Shown in pieces: positions 32,831-42,971 of a DNA stretch of 64,000 bases (the first letter of the stretch is position 1; the number at the start of each line of letters is the position of its first letter). A model generated the notes under the pieces. That model made no database searches. It was not told where the DNA came from and saw only the letters and a program-made list of their open reading frames with translations. This DNA is from Branchipolynoe longqiensis (taxonomy: Eukaryota; Annelida; Polychaeta; Phyllodocida; Polynoidae): assembly GCA_030323885.1 (NCBI GenBank), contig CM059186.1, forward strand, positions 169,431,230 through 169,495,229. The letters are read 5' to 3'. The translations under genes were made by a program, and so were the position numbers.

Positions 32831-33449
32831 GTTCTATTCAATTGATGTAGTATTCAACCCCACCCCAACAGCATAATTCATCAACTCACATAACTAACCA
32901 CACTAGAGTAACACTAGAATATTTCTAACAAACTGACATTTATATACCTAACTCCATCCCTAACTCCAACTGAACAGACACTACATTAAAACTTACTACA
33001 ACTATACCAAGTGAATACAGAATATAACTTCTGCTTATATTCTGAATATTATGTAAATACTCACATTGATCTGATTATATTGATCTAGTTATATGACACT
33101 ACTGTTACCATATTGATGTGGAATGTTTGGGTTACAGAATTTCATTGTGTTATATGCTACAAATTGTATATAACAGTTATTGTATACATTACTCTAAGTA
33201 CATTTTTTGTGTAAATAACCCTGAATTGAAAAATGGCTGGAACACCAGTGCTTCGGTACTGACAAAAGACTTATATTCAGCAGAATAAACATATTTACCA
33301 CAACAAAAATGCACTTCTATGTGGCAACAGATGCTTACTAACAGCACTGACATATAAATTGAATATCTAGGTTCAAATCCAGGTAAGTGGTTTGCTTTTG
33401 AAAATTTTTGCAATAAAAGAGGTATGTGCGTAAGGACTACAAAGCAAAA

Positions 33450-33790
33450 ACTAAAGCTTGTTTTATTTAACGACACCTCTAGAGCACATTGATTTTCATA
33501 TAATTGGCTATTGGATGTCAAACATATGGTCATTCTGAAATATTTCTTTAGAGGAAACCCACTGCCGCCAAATAGGCTACTCTTTCTGATAAGCAGCAAG
33601 GGGTCTTTTATATGCACCTTCCCACAGACAGGACAGCACATACCACAGCCTTTGATGAACCAGTTATGGACCACTGGTTGGAACGGGAAATAGCCCAAAC
33701 TGCAAATAGGTCCACTTAGCAGGATCGATATGATGACCAACACCTTCAGAGGTGGGGACTCTACTGTCCAAGATACGTCCCATTCCCCCA
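33450..33790 (-). mobile_element. SINE family 2, copy 3
   Basis: Minus-strand copy from GGTGTTGGTCATC to GTTAAATAAAACAAGC. It lies right after the EGF4 donor in gene sense. Confidence 0.75.
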
Positions 33791-33839
33791 TAAGGACTAC
33801 ATTCATAGACCACGTGACCGGATGTGCAATGGTTCTTAC

Positions 33840-33968
33840 TTGTGCACTTGCGTAGGTGGGGATCCCAAGAGGCAGCATAGGGACAGACGCAAATGTAGGA
33901 CCCGGGAATATTCCTGCACTCCCCGCTCTGCCCGCAGATGTTAGGATCCACGGCACACTCGTTGATAT
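33840..33968 (-). CDS. EGF4 exon, Trp-type calcium-binding EGF
   Basis: The 129-bp exon encodes 43 residues in phase 1-1, with acceptor GGTTCAG and donor A|GTAAGAACC. It begins (D)INECAVDPNICGQSGEC, contains CRNIPGSYIC and ends CVCPYAASWDPHLRKC. The WDP loop and hydroxylation consensus are conserved. A SINE (33450-33790) begins about 50 bp beyond the donor. Confidence 0.85.
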
Positions 33969-34116
33969 CTGAACCAATCACAGGCGAGGTTACAATAGTC
34001 AAAGCGAAAATACAGCCGCCACACTGGAAGCGTGATAATGAGCGATGATAGGGCCATTTCCCCATTAACTCAGCAACATTCAACATAACAGAAAGCACAA
34101 GACATGCTCTGTCCCT

Positions 34117-34596
34117 AATTCACTAAGGCGGAGACAGCAGTTCCATACAGTGGTTTTTTATTGTCTTCGTTAAGAGGTTTACATGTCGGGTGTTGTCTTA
34201 TCTGGGTGCTAGTCCTTAGTGGTTCGTTCGTCCCTGGGGTTTTTTGATCCCAGTGGTGGTATGTTGGGACTGGATTCGAGCCCTTTACCCTTCCCATCTG
34301 GTCTTTGTGAGGTGTGGGTGGGTGGGTTGAAGTTAGGGTTGGAGTTGAGCGATCGGGAGCTGGAGGGGTTGTGCGGCTGTGGAGGCGGGTTGAGTTTGAA
34401 CGGTCACGTGTTCTTTTTGGCGGGAGTGGGTCGCGTCCTCCTCCTGTGGGTGGAGGGGGGACCCAGGGTTAACGCTAGGTGGCAGCAGAGTGCTGGGCGT
34501 ATGGGTGTTCTATATCCCAGGCGGGGTGGGGTCGGGTCTTGTCGGGGTTCCGTCCCCGCCCAGTGAATTAGACATGTTACGTTAACATGCACAATT
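34117..34596. mobile_element. Solo terminal repeat of Ngaro-like element
   Basis: This 480-bp stretch matches the 57973-58466 repeat of the Ngaro-like element along its length, with substantial divergence. Shared landmarks are CACTAAGG, CATACAGTGG, GGAGCTGGAGG and ACGTTAACATGCA. It is bounded by AATT on both sides (34117-34120 and 34593-34596), as is the full element. There is no coding content. Confidence 0.75.
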
Positions 34597-34694
34597 TGGT
34601 TAGGTTCAAGATGCAATTTAGTTGTAATTCCCAAGTTGTGTCAGTACACCTTTAAACTTTAATAGTAAAACTTAAAGGAGAACTAAGACTTAGT

Positions 34695-34805
34695 CTTGCT
34701 CCTAGGCTATAGCATATCAATGAGGTGGACACTTATGACGCTTTCAAAATGGACAATTATAACGCTTTCATGACGTCACTTAACCACATATCCCTCTATC
34801 TGTGG
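34695..34805. repeat. Dispersed intronic repeat next to CCP4 donor
   Basis: GGACACTTATGACGCTTTCA and GTCACTTAACCACATATCCC match the repeat at 7920-8275. Confidence 0.5.
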
Positions 34806-34811
34806 TCTCAC

Positions 34812-35000
34812 CTAAGCACTCCGAGATGTCGCCCTGCCAGTCGCCTTCGCTACAGACAATGTTGATGAATGAGTTACCGGAACCGGAACCGTCTACGTCG
34901 TAACCAGGGAGACAGTGGTAGGTAGCCGTGTTGCCAGGGTAACCCTGCGTCTGCTGTAGGGTGCACGTAGTCAAGATGGCCGGAGACCCACAGCGTTTAC
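34812..35000 (-). CDS. CCP4 exon (sushi domain)
   Basis: The 189-bp exon encodes 63 residues in phase 1-1, with acceptor TTTTATAG and donor GTGAGACC. It begins KRCGSPAILTTC, continues ATYHCLPGYDV and INIVCSEGDW, and ends ISEC. There is an additional cysteine in ILTTC, so the module has five. A Ser/Gly-rich loop (DGSGSGNS) lengthens the region between CII and CIII. Confidence 0.83.
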
Positions 35001-35350
35001 CTATAAAACACCACCAGGTGTTAAAGCTCAAGTTAAGCTAGTGACATCTATCCGCAGAATTTAGAACTACTCTAGTCGGGTCGTTTCCCTGACTGCCTAT
35101 GGTTTCACATGCTATATTTCCGTAAAGAATGCTTAGAAAAATAATAAAATGCTTGATTGTATTCAGATATTCATATCGCAACAGGATTCAAGCTCTTATC
35201 CTTGTAATATATATTTTTTTAAAGACAACTATATTGTATTTTTCTTCCGGGTTTCACCACCGCTCTCTTCATGTGTATTACACTCCACCAGTTAAGGTAG
35301 TGACATCTATCGGCAGAATCTGGAACAACTGTAGTCGGGTCGTTTCCAAC

Positions 35351-35748
35351 TTAAAGCTGCATAGTCCGATGAAGCATCAAATTTTCAAAACCAAAACAAT
35401 TATCTAGATTTGATTCGTCATGTGTAATTTAGATACTAATACACCTATTAAGCTTTTGTTTCCTTGTTGAAGGAAACACTGAGGCAATTTAATCGAACCT
35501 GTTACTGCAGAACCTTATGGTATCAGAGTTTTGACAAGCTTGCCAAAACTAATCTGACATATTTACACTTTAATTGTCATTTAAAATAAAAGTTATTTTA
35601 AATGACAAATTCTTATAAAAGAATTTGTCATTTAAAATAAAAATTAATTCAAGCTAAAGTAAGGTAGATAATAACAATTAATTCAATAAATCTACCTCAG
35701 AAAATTGACACAAACTCAAAATCATCGGACTGTGCCGCTTTAACTGGC
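35351..35748. mobile_element. TTAA-flanked MITE, best copy
   Basis: Ends TTAAAGCTGCATAGTCCGAT and (inverted) ATCGGACTGTGCCGCTTTAA. The AT-rich interior contains a hairpin at 35580-35650 (AATGACAAATTCTTATAAAA and its complement). Confidence 0.65.
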
Positions 35749-36019
35749 GGGGGGTCTATTCGGTGCCTTCAAGTTTCTGCCATATCTTTTAGCAAAATAT
35801 ACTAGCTTGATCTTTATAGTCTATTTTAATTTAATTTGTGGGTGTATTTTTCTTTGAAGTAACTTTATTTAAAAGGCCTATGTTTGGATCTATAGTTGAA
35901 ATAAAATCATGCCAGGGTCATTTTGGTGTGCACACTGAAATGCTAAATGCTTTGCTTACGCACTTTTGAGCGTAACACTTTTGAGCGTAACACTTTTGGG
36001 CGCAACACCTAATTAAATT

Positions 36020-36250
36020 ATTCACCTCAACTCAGAGTAGGGGTAAATGACAACTATGTCTAAACTTGACGCAAAACTGTGTTGATGTAGGAATCACTTG
36101 TAAATAAGAGTGGAGGTCCTGGCTCCAGCAGGCACTGTTTATCAACATTGTCATAGAGTTGATGAAATGGGAGAGAATACAACAACAAAAATCAAGATGG
36201 CAGCAACTACATCCTCTTGACTTTCAAAGCCTATTAATCTACTTGATTTA
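36020..36250. repeat. Third copy of GCCGCCATCTT repeat (inverted)
   Basis: CTCAGAGTAGGGGTAAATG, AAATGGGAGAGAATAC and CAAGATGGCAGC match 20645-20960 in reverse. Confidence 0.45.
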
Positions 36251-36257
36251 ATCAATT

Positions 36258-37008
36258 CTTCAATAGACGGTGACACCAGTAGTCACCATGTCGTGTCGAT
36301 ATGCACACAATGGCCACCAGGTGGAACCAGTAGTCACAATGCCGTGTCGATATGCACACAATGGCCACCAGGTGGAACCAGTAGTCACCATGTCGTGTTG
36401 ATATGCACACAATGGCCACCAGGTGGAACCAGTAGCGACCATGTAGTGTCGATATGCACACAATGGCCACCAGGTGGAACCAGTAGTCACCATGTCGTGT
36501 CGATATGCACACAATGGCCACCAGGTGACACCAGTAGTCACAATGTAGTGTCGATATGCACAAAATGGCCACCAGGTGGAACCAGTAGTCACCATGTAGT
36601 GTTGATATGCACACAATGGCCACCAGGTGGAACCAGTAGTCGCCATGTAGTGTCGATATGCACTCAATGGCCACCATGTGGAACCAGTAGTCACCATGTC
36701 ATGTTGATATGCACACAATGGCCACCAGATGGAACCAGTAGTCACCATTTAGTGTCGATATGCACACAATGGCCACCAGGTGGAACCAGTAGTCACCATG
36801 TCGTGTCGATATGCACACAATGGCCACCAGGTGGAACCAGTAGTCACCATGTAGTGTCGATATGCACACAATGGCCACCAGGTGGAACCAGTAGTCACCA
36901 TGTAGTGTTGATATGCACACAATGGCCACCAGGTGGAACCAGTAGTCACCATGTAGTGTCGATATGCACACAATGGCCACCAGGTGGAACCAGTAGTCAC
37001 CATATGTT
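36258..37008. repeat. 51-bp minisatellite, about 15 copies
   Basis: Units of GTGTCGATATGCACACAATG plus GCCACCAGGTGGAACCAGTA and GTCACCATGTC. Because 51 is a multiple of three, long open frames appear on both strands. Confidence 0.92.
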
Positions 37009-37154
37009 TCTCATACGCTTGGCATACGCTCGGCTTATGTCGGCGTACGTTACTCACACGTTAGGGGTAGGTCGGCATGGGTTGGAACACATTAGCCATA
37101 TGTTGAACCGGCACCCTCCGCGTATCTCTGGCGTATATAACGTACTCACAACGT

Positions 37155-37712
37155 TCTGTAAAAGGGCTGTCACACTATGACGTATAGCCTTACCGTATGC
37201 CAACGTATGTGTATGGCGTATGGCATCATACGTTATGCATACGTTGGGCATACATTGGGTACGTTCAGGATACGGTGCTATACGTCATCTTATGTTGATG
37301 TGCGTTGATGCTCCGAAACAATTTTTGTGCATGTTCAAAATTGTCAACGTGTGTCGAAGTGTGGCTCTTACATTCCTCATAAGCTATGTGTACGTTAGGG
37401 GTACATCGGCATACATTAGCAGCAGGTTAGGGATACGTTGGCATACGTTACTCGTATGCTGGACCTGTCACCTCCAACCATCACAACACGTCTCAGCATA
37501 CCGAGTATACGTTGCCATACATTTCGTATACGTCGCTATACGCCATGCATATGTTAGCCATACGCCAGCCATGCACTCCGCGTACGCTTCATACGTTCCT
37601 GGGACAGCCCGCAGCGTAAAAGTTTGGCGAATGCCGACGTATTTTGATTTGAATTTTATTTCAATACATTACGCACACGCCGGCACCATATGTCATAGTG
37701 TGACAGGGCCTT
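37155..37712. mobile_element. ACGT-rich MITE with GGGCTGTCACACTATGACGT ends
   Basis: The left terminus and the right one (ATAGTGTGACAGGGCC inverted) match. The interior is packed with TACGT, CATACG and GTATACG motifs. Same family as 50365-51615, 53380-53640 and 53645-54235. Confidence 0.7.
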
Positions 37713-37719
37713 TAGTGGT

Positions 37720-38195
37720 CGTAGTTGAATGTAGTTGAACGTAGTTGAACGTAGTTGAACGTACCAGCATCCATACTTCTCCTTCATGCTAACTTGGTAA
37801 TAACGAGGGTGGGCTGTGAGTTCCGCTTTAATCTTTGTACATGTTCAAAAGAGCGCTACGTTAAGGCTGAATTTGCATCCATCATGCTAACGTACCCTAG
37901 CATACTCTAGCATGCTCTAGCATACGCTAGCATACTTGGATGAAGCCCTTGTCACATAGCCATTAGTGGACATAGGTGAACGTAGTGGAAGCTAACTTAG
38001 ATGAATGTAGTTGAACCTACTGGCATCTGTACCGTAACGTATTTATCCGTACCGTATTTATCCGTACCAAAACCTGCCGGACCTTAACATATTTCAATGT
38101 AGTTTAGTGTACTTGCACCATGTTTGACCCACATTAGCCTCCACTACATTCATCTTCGTTCAACTACTTTCACTAACGTGTTTGTGACCAGGGCA
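37720..38195. repeat. Related ACGT-rich repeat with GTAGTTGAAC units
   Basis: Starts GTAGTTGAACGTAGTTGAAC and ends with inverted GTTCAACTACTTTCACTAAC, suggesting another inverted-repeat element. It contains GCTAGCATAC blocks. Confidence 0.5.
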
Positions 38196-38223
38196 TGAGA
38201 GTGGGGAGCCCGGTCAGACTTAC

Positions 38224-38352
38224 CAACACACTTGTTAGTGTCAGGGTCCCACATTTCCGAGAAGGCGCAGATGCAGACGTAAGACCCAGGGATGTTCCGA
38301 CACTCCCCGAGCTCTCCGCAGATGAGACTGTCTCGGCTACATTCGTCGATAT
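38224..38352 (-). CDS. EGF3 exon, Trp-type calcium-binding EGF
   Basis: The 129-bp exon encodes 43 residues in phase 1-1 with donor GTAAGT. It begins (D)IDECSRDSLICGELGEC, contains CRNIPGSYVC (hydroxylation consensus) and ends CICAFSEMWDPDTNKC. The last loop has 12 residues with a WDP motif in place of the usual Gly-aromatic turn. This exon represents the group of EGF3 to EGF7 well. Confidence 0.85.
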
Positions 38353-38394
38353 CTTTTCAAACAACAAAATGCATTATACATATATATATATAGT

Positions 38395-38592
38395 CAAACT
38401 TATCTAAATCGACCGACCATGGGACCGACTTTAAATGGTCCATTTAGGGAGGTGGTCGGTTCAGGGAGTTTTTTTTTTTGTTATCATTATAATGGTATTG
38501 TATGGGTGATCATTTCAAATAAAGCGATCGATATAGGGGAGTGGCCGATCTGTGGAGGTGGTAAGTTGGAGAGGTTTTGCTGTATATCCGCC
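38395..38592. mobile_element. Possible degenerate pogo-like element
   Basis: AGTCAAACTTATCTAAATCG at one end and, inverted, ACAGCAAAACCTCTCCAACT at the other resemble pogo-type ends. The match is weak. Confidence 0.3.
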
Positions 38593-38649
38593 TCTTTGCT
38601 CGCTTTATCGAGATTTCAAACCCCAGCAACGGACTATGATGATATCGGG

Positions 38650-39276
38650 ACTTGTGATAGTGTGGGCGGGGGTATGGATGTGGGTTGGGGGTGGGGGTGG
38701 GAGGGGATGGGGTGGATGTGGCGTGAGGGTGGGTGTGTGTGGGGAGCGTGGGTGTGATGGTGGGTGAGGTCGTGTGTGTGTGTGGGGGGGATGTGGATGT
38801 GGGAGGGGATGGGGTGGATGTGGGTTGAGGGTAGGGGGTGGATGTGGGGTGAGGATGGGGGTGGATGTGGGGGTGGGAGGGGAGGATGTGGGGTGAGGGT
38901 GGGTGTGGATGAGGGTGTGGGAGGGGAGGATGTGGTGTGAGGGGGTGAGCGTGGGGGTGAGGGTGAGGGTGGGCTGGATGTGGCGTGAGGGTGTGTGTGG
39001 GGGGGCGTGGGTGTGAGGGTGGGTGAGGTTGTGTGGGGGGTGGATGTGGGTGTGGGTGTGGGAGGGGATGGGGTGGATGTGGGGTGAGGGTGGGGGTGGA
39101 TGTGGGGTGGGAGGGGAGGGGAGGATGTGGCGTGAGGGTAGGTGTGTATGGGGGGGGGGGGGTACCTGTACCTGTGCATTCTACTGAGACACTCCATTGT
39201 CCAGCTACACATTCGCCAGCGAAGTGGTGGGTGTGAGGGTGGGTGAGGTTGTCGGGGGGGGGGGGGGGGGGTACCC
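38650..39276. repeat. G-rich minisatellite downstream of CCP3 donor
   Basis: Units of GTGGATGTGGGGTGAGGGTG with long G-runs (39152-39162, 39254-39271). They are C-rich in the transcript. It contains a copy of the CCP3 exon end. Confidence 0.85.
39168..39236 (-). pseudogene. Duplicated 3' end of CCP3 exon
   Basis: The minus strand reads HHFAGECVAGQWSVSVEC followed by a donor-like GGTACAGGT. It corresponds to the last ~65 bp of CCP3 with several substitutions. The 5' part of the domain is absent. Confidence 0.85.
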
Positions 39277-39280
39277 GTAC

Positions 39281-39457
39281 CTGTGCATTGTACTAAGACA
39301 CTCCATTTTCCTGCTACACATTTGCCAGTGAAGTGGTGGGTGCTGGGATCGACATGGTAGCCTGGTTCACACTCATAGCGTATCACAGTGTTCTCGGTGT
39401 TATCAAACTCAGGCAGGTAGCTGTTCGGCATCACTGTTGGGCAGCCACAGTTTACAC
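39281..39457 (-). CDS. CCP3 exon (sushi domain with extra cysteine)
   Basis: The 177-bp exon encodes 59 residues in phase 1-1, with acceptor CTTTCAG and donor GTACGG. It begins VNCGCPTVMPNSYLPE, continues VIRYECEPGYHVD and TGKCVAGKW, and ends VQC. It has five cysteines, because the CGC start adds one to the CCP set of four. The donor lies against a G-run and minisatellite. A duplicated copy of the exon 3' end sits at 39168-39236. Confidence 0.85.
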
Positions 39458-39526
39458 CTGAAAGACACAATACACACCCACAGATACACTCAGGCGTCTC
39501 GTCCTAGCAGCACGATTCATGTTTCA

Positions 39527-40112
39527 CCTATCTACAGTCAGTCAATCCGACACTCGTTAATCTGACAATTTTGCTTAACGACACAATTTCAGGTGTAACG
39601 AATTTCCCCAATGTTAATCAATGCTAATTACTCTGGTAAATCTGACACTGGGTTGCCGCCACTGACACTGCTTTTTGTAACCAACATGCCTATAGCATGC
39701 CTATAGCTCTGGTTAATCCGACACTTGAAATCCATCAAACATGAATTAGCACTAATATCCCGCATTTAGACCTTCTTTCAGTGGCAATTCTCACACCTAT
39801 TTAAGCCACGTCAAGTGGCTTTAGTTTATTGTCATGGGTACATTGAGTGGGAAGCTACAAGTTCTTCTTATGGTTGTTAACAAAGGAGCTGCTGGCCAGC
39901 TTGTCTCTCCACCTCTTACTATCTTGTGCAAATAGAGGGGACGGTGTATAATTGCAATCAATATGTAACAAGTGCTACATTTAGGCCTGCTATGAACTAA
40001 GTACACAAATAACCATGAAATAGTCTAAATTGGTTAATCTGACAATTTGCTATCTGACATTATTTCGTGTGTGACAGAATGTGTCAGATTAACCAGAGCT
40101 GACTGTATATAT
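39527..40112. mobile_element. Pogo-like MITE with TACAGTCAG ends
   Basis: TACAGTCAGTCAATCCGACA at the left and, inverted, TACAGTCAGCTCTGGTTAAT at the right. GTTAATCTGACA recurs inside both arms. No transposase. The stretch 40113-40890 shows no gene. Confidence 0.6.
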
Positions 40113-40896
40113 ATAATACCGAACGGTGGTTAAGTTTTAAGGTTGTTCTGATCACTGCTCTGTTAATTGGCACTTCCTACATGCATCATCATACTCCACT
40201 GATGCTTCCCCATGTTTGGGTCGTTAGTGCTTTTTTGTGCCTCATGTCCACATTTCATATAAATTTGTATGGCTTTCACTAACTTTGGTCACTTCGACCA
40301 GTGGCATCCATTTTGAGTCACATAACACGTGAGTGTTGTTAACTCCGCCATTAAATAGCGCCACCGATATGGTTTACCACATAGTTCCACAAGATGGCGG
40401 CACAATATTGAAACAGGACCGTGCATGAGTCCGGAATATAGCAGAGAATGTATACGCATGGTCTTTGAAATTAGTCAGAGACTGTGAATATATAATGACT
40501 GTTCAACACAAGAGTGTCATGAACAAGTTATTAGTAGTTTCAAATTGGTCTTCAGTGATTGTCGATCACGTTTTCGTCAGTTCGGTTGAAGTTGAGTTTG
40601 TAACTTGGTGTCCATGCCAAGTCCCCGACCCCCTAAACATCGATGTTCAAAACCACATATGTTGGCTCCTAATTGAGATATGTTAATTTTAACAAGTATG
40701 AGACCATTTTAAACGTAGCCTATGTTCATGCTCTGTTCAACTACCACAACTATTCATATCCAATTCAGAGAGAAATTCCCAAGTTTATACAACTATACCG
40801 TTGCCTGACTAGTCCCCCCCCCCCACACACACACACGCCCCCACTTCTTTGCTGTACATAAAGTCTGTATTTGTGTGCGTTTCTTAATTGGTTTAA

Positions 40897-41231
40897 GGTT
40901 ACATTGTCTGATGGTTTTGAGCTTCTGTAATTATTTCTAAGATAAATACATTAGGTTGATGGTTATAATCTACCTAACTTTTATAGCTTTTGGGATATTT
41001 GAAGCGCAACCATGCAACATTAATTTTGGCAAGCACGCCAAAACTCTTGACACCATAGGCTTCTTTCTACATTACGTACCAGCTTCTATTAAATTCCCTC
41101 AATATTCCCATATATGTGGTTACAAGTGTTTAATAACTGCACCCGTATCTAAATTAAATATGCATAATTAAATCTAGATAATTGTTTTGTTTTGAAAATT
41201 TGATGTTTTCATCGGACTATGCAGATTTAAC
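40897..41231. mobile_element. TTAA-type MITE
   Basis: Left end TTAAGGTTACATTGTCTGAT and inverted right end TTAAATCTGCATAGTCCGAT. It lies 75 bp from the EGF2 donor. Confidence 0.55.
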
Positions 41232-41304
41232 GTTTGGTGTTTTCTTCCTCTTTTTTTTCCTTGTTTTCTTTTTTATTTCAAGGGGTGAGTGGTAGACAAC
41301 TTAC

Positions 41305-41430
41305 CACTACAATCTTCCGAGTCCTCGTCGTAGCCATAGTCGGCAGAGCAGGCGCAGAGGTAAGAGCCTGGTGTGTTATGGCACGATACGGACGAGGTAC
41401 CACACTTGTTATCAGCGCACTCGTCGTAAT
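41305..41430 (-). CDS. EGF2 exon, calcium-binding-type EGF
   Basis: The 126-bp exon encodes 42 residues in phase 1-1, with acceptor CCACACAG and donor GTAAGTTG. It starts (D)YDECADNKC and contains CHNTPGSYLC, which matches the Asx-hydroxylation consensus C-x-[DN]-x4-[FY]-x-C. It ends CACSADYGYDEDSEDC. The last loop is acidic and carries Tyr where five later EGFs carry Trp, so it looks intermediate between the canonical EGF8 and the Trp-type EGFs. Confidence 0.82.
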
Positions 41431-41799
41431 CTGTGTGGCAGCAGCAGACAGAAGAGCTTCAATATTTTAACTTGTTCAGAACACATTTACTAATTAAGCA
41501 GGGGAAATTACAATCGCGGAAAACTGATTTTGTTTCATCGCTCCTTGCCCTATCCTGGTAATGCCGAATGTGATCTTTTGTCTATCCTCCCATAATGTGA
41601 TGCCACATATTTACAGATTAAAGTGGATGTTAATTAGTATAGAATAGAGGAAGAGGTTTGGAGCAGTAGAGTCATATAGTTGCCTTGGTATAATATAGAT
41701 GTGGACTTAAGCTAGGTAGCGACAAGTAGTCTAGGAAATCTGTGGTTATACCTTTAACAAATTGCAACAGTTTTGAAACATGCGTTATTCCTCTTTATA

Positions 41800-42000
41800 A
41801 ACATACTAAAAAAATAACCCATATAAACATACTAAAAATATAACCCATATAAACATACTAAAAATATAACCCATATAAGCATACTAAAAAGATAGCCCAT
41901 ATAAACGTACTAAAAATATAACCCATATAAACATACTAAAAATATAACCCATATAAACATACTAAAATATAACCCATATAAACATACTGAAAATATAACC
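41800..42000. repeat. AT-rich minisatellite (TAACCCATATAAACATACTA)
   Basis: About eight 25-bp units. The array resumes at 49191-49260, so the LINE block 42001-49190 was inserted into it. Confidence 0.85.
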
Positions 42001-42602
42001 CATCATCATCATCATCATGCGGTCGGTCGCAATGCGACAAAGACTGCTTTCATTACTTGACTGCCGCTCTCCATTTAGCTCTCTGCTGTGGGAGTTGCGT
42101 CCATGAGTCGGTCTTAATGTCTCTCAGCTTCAGGTTTCTCTTGATGATATCCTTGAACCGGAGACGAGGCACCCTCTCTTTCTGTAACCAGAGGACAGTT
42201 GAGAATAGAGGATCTGATGACATCCTCATGAGGTGTCCAGTCCACTGGAGATCCTTTTTTGATTAGAAGATCTTCCATAGAGGGCAGCCCCGTCCATTCG
42301 AGTCTTTCCTTATTTGTCACTTTCTCCTTCCAGGTTAGCCTCATGATTGAACGCAGATGTCGCATCATGAAAGCATGCAGCTTTTTCACCTGTCGTCTGT
42401 ACACTGTCCAGGCCTCGGCTCTGTATAGTAGGGTGGATCGCATGATTGCACGGTAGATCTTGCCTTTGACCCGAATGGACACATGGTGGTTGTTCCAGAG
42501 TCTCTGGCGTAGTCGGCTGAAAGATGTGCTAGCCTTGGCCATCCTCCTCTGTATTTCAGCATCAATGCGTCCATCACTTGATATAGTGCTTCCGAGGTAG
42601 GT
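42001..42602 (-). pseudogene. 5'-truncated LINE, 3' part (RT C-terminal region)
   Basis: The minus strand encodes FTYLGSTISSDGRIDAEI followed by LLYRAEAWTVYRRQVKKL and RHLRSIMRLTWKEKVTN. This is the thumb/C-terminal region of an RTE/CR1-type endonuclease-reverse transcriptase. A (CAT)n tract at 42001-42018 is its 3' tail. The reading frame continues at 48663 across the inserted LINE+SINE. Clade not resolved. Confidence 0.75.
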
Positions 42603-42613
42603 GAATTCCGGAA
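42603..42613. other. Target-site duplication, left copy (GAATTCCGGAA)
   Basis: Identical to 48652-48662. Removing the insert and one copy restores the reading frame of the interrupted LINE. Confidence 0.85.
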
Positions 42614-42971
42614 ACCCCCGTGGGGAACCGGGGTAGAATAGTTCCCTTGCACCCCCTTGCAGATCGTAAAAGGCGACAAATGGGGCGACTCGTTTGCCGT
42701 GAGTCGCAGCTCGTGTCGGTGGAGGAAGGGATCCTGGTGCATGAGGACTGCAAGGGGCCAAGGCTCCTTGTGGACCAACACTGCACTTTGGCCCCGACTT
42801 CACCTAGACGAGGGGTTGGACTGGCCCAGTCCAATCAATCGGCTGGTCATGCCAAGCCCTAGGAGTATAATTATGAAGAATGACCCTATTTGCATCACTA
42901 ATTATATGATATATATATATATATATCATATAATATTTACCTAGAAAATTCTTCACTACTCCTGGAAGGCG

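Noticed and set aside
36252..37180. Open frames of 140-295 residues on both strands
   Set aside because: The 51-bp array has a unit divisible by three, which keeps all stop-free frames open. No protein family is visible.
42659..42862. Short open frames in the 5' UTR of the full-length LINE
   Set aside because: They overlap on both strands and lack motifs. The region is the LINE leader.
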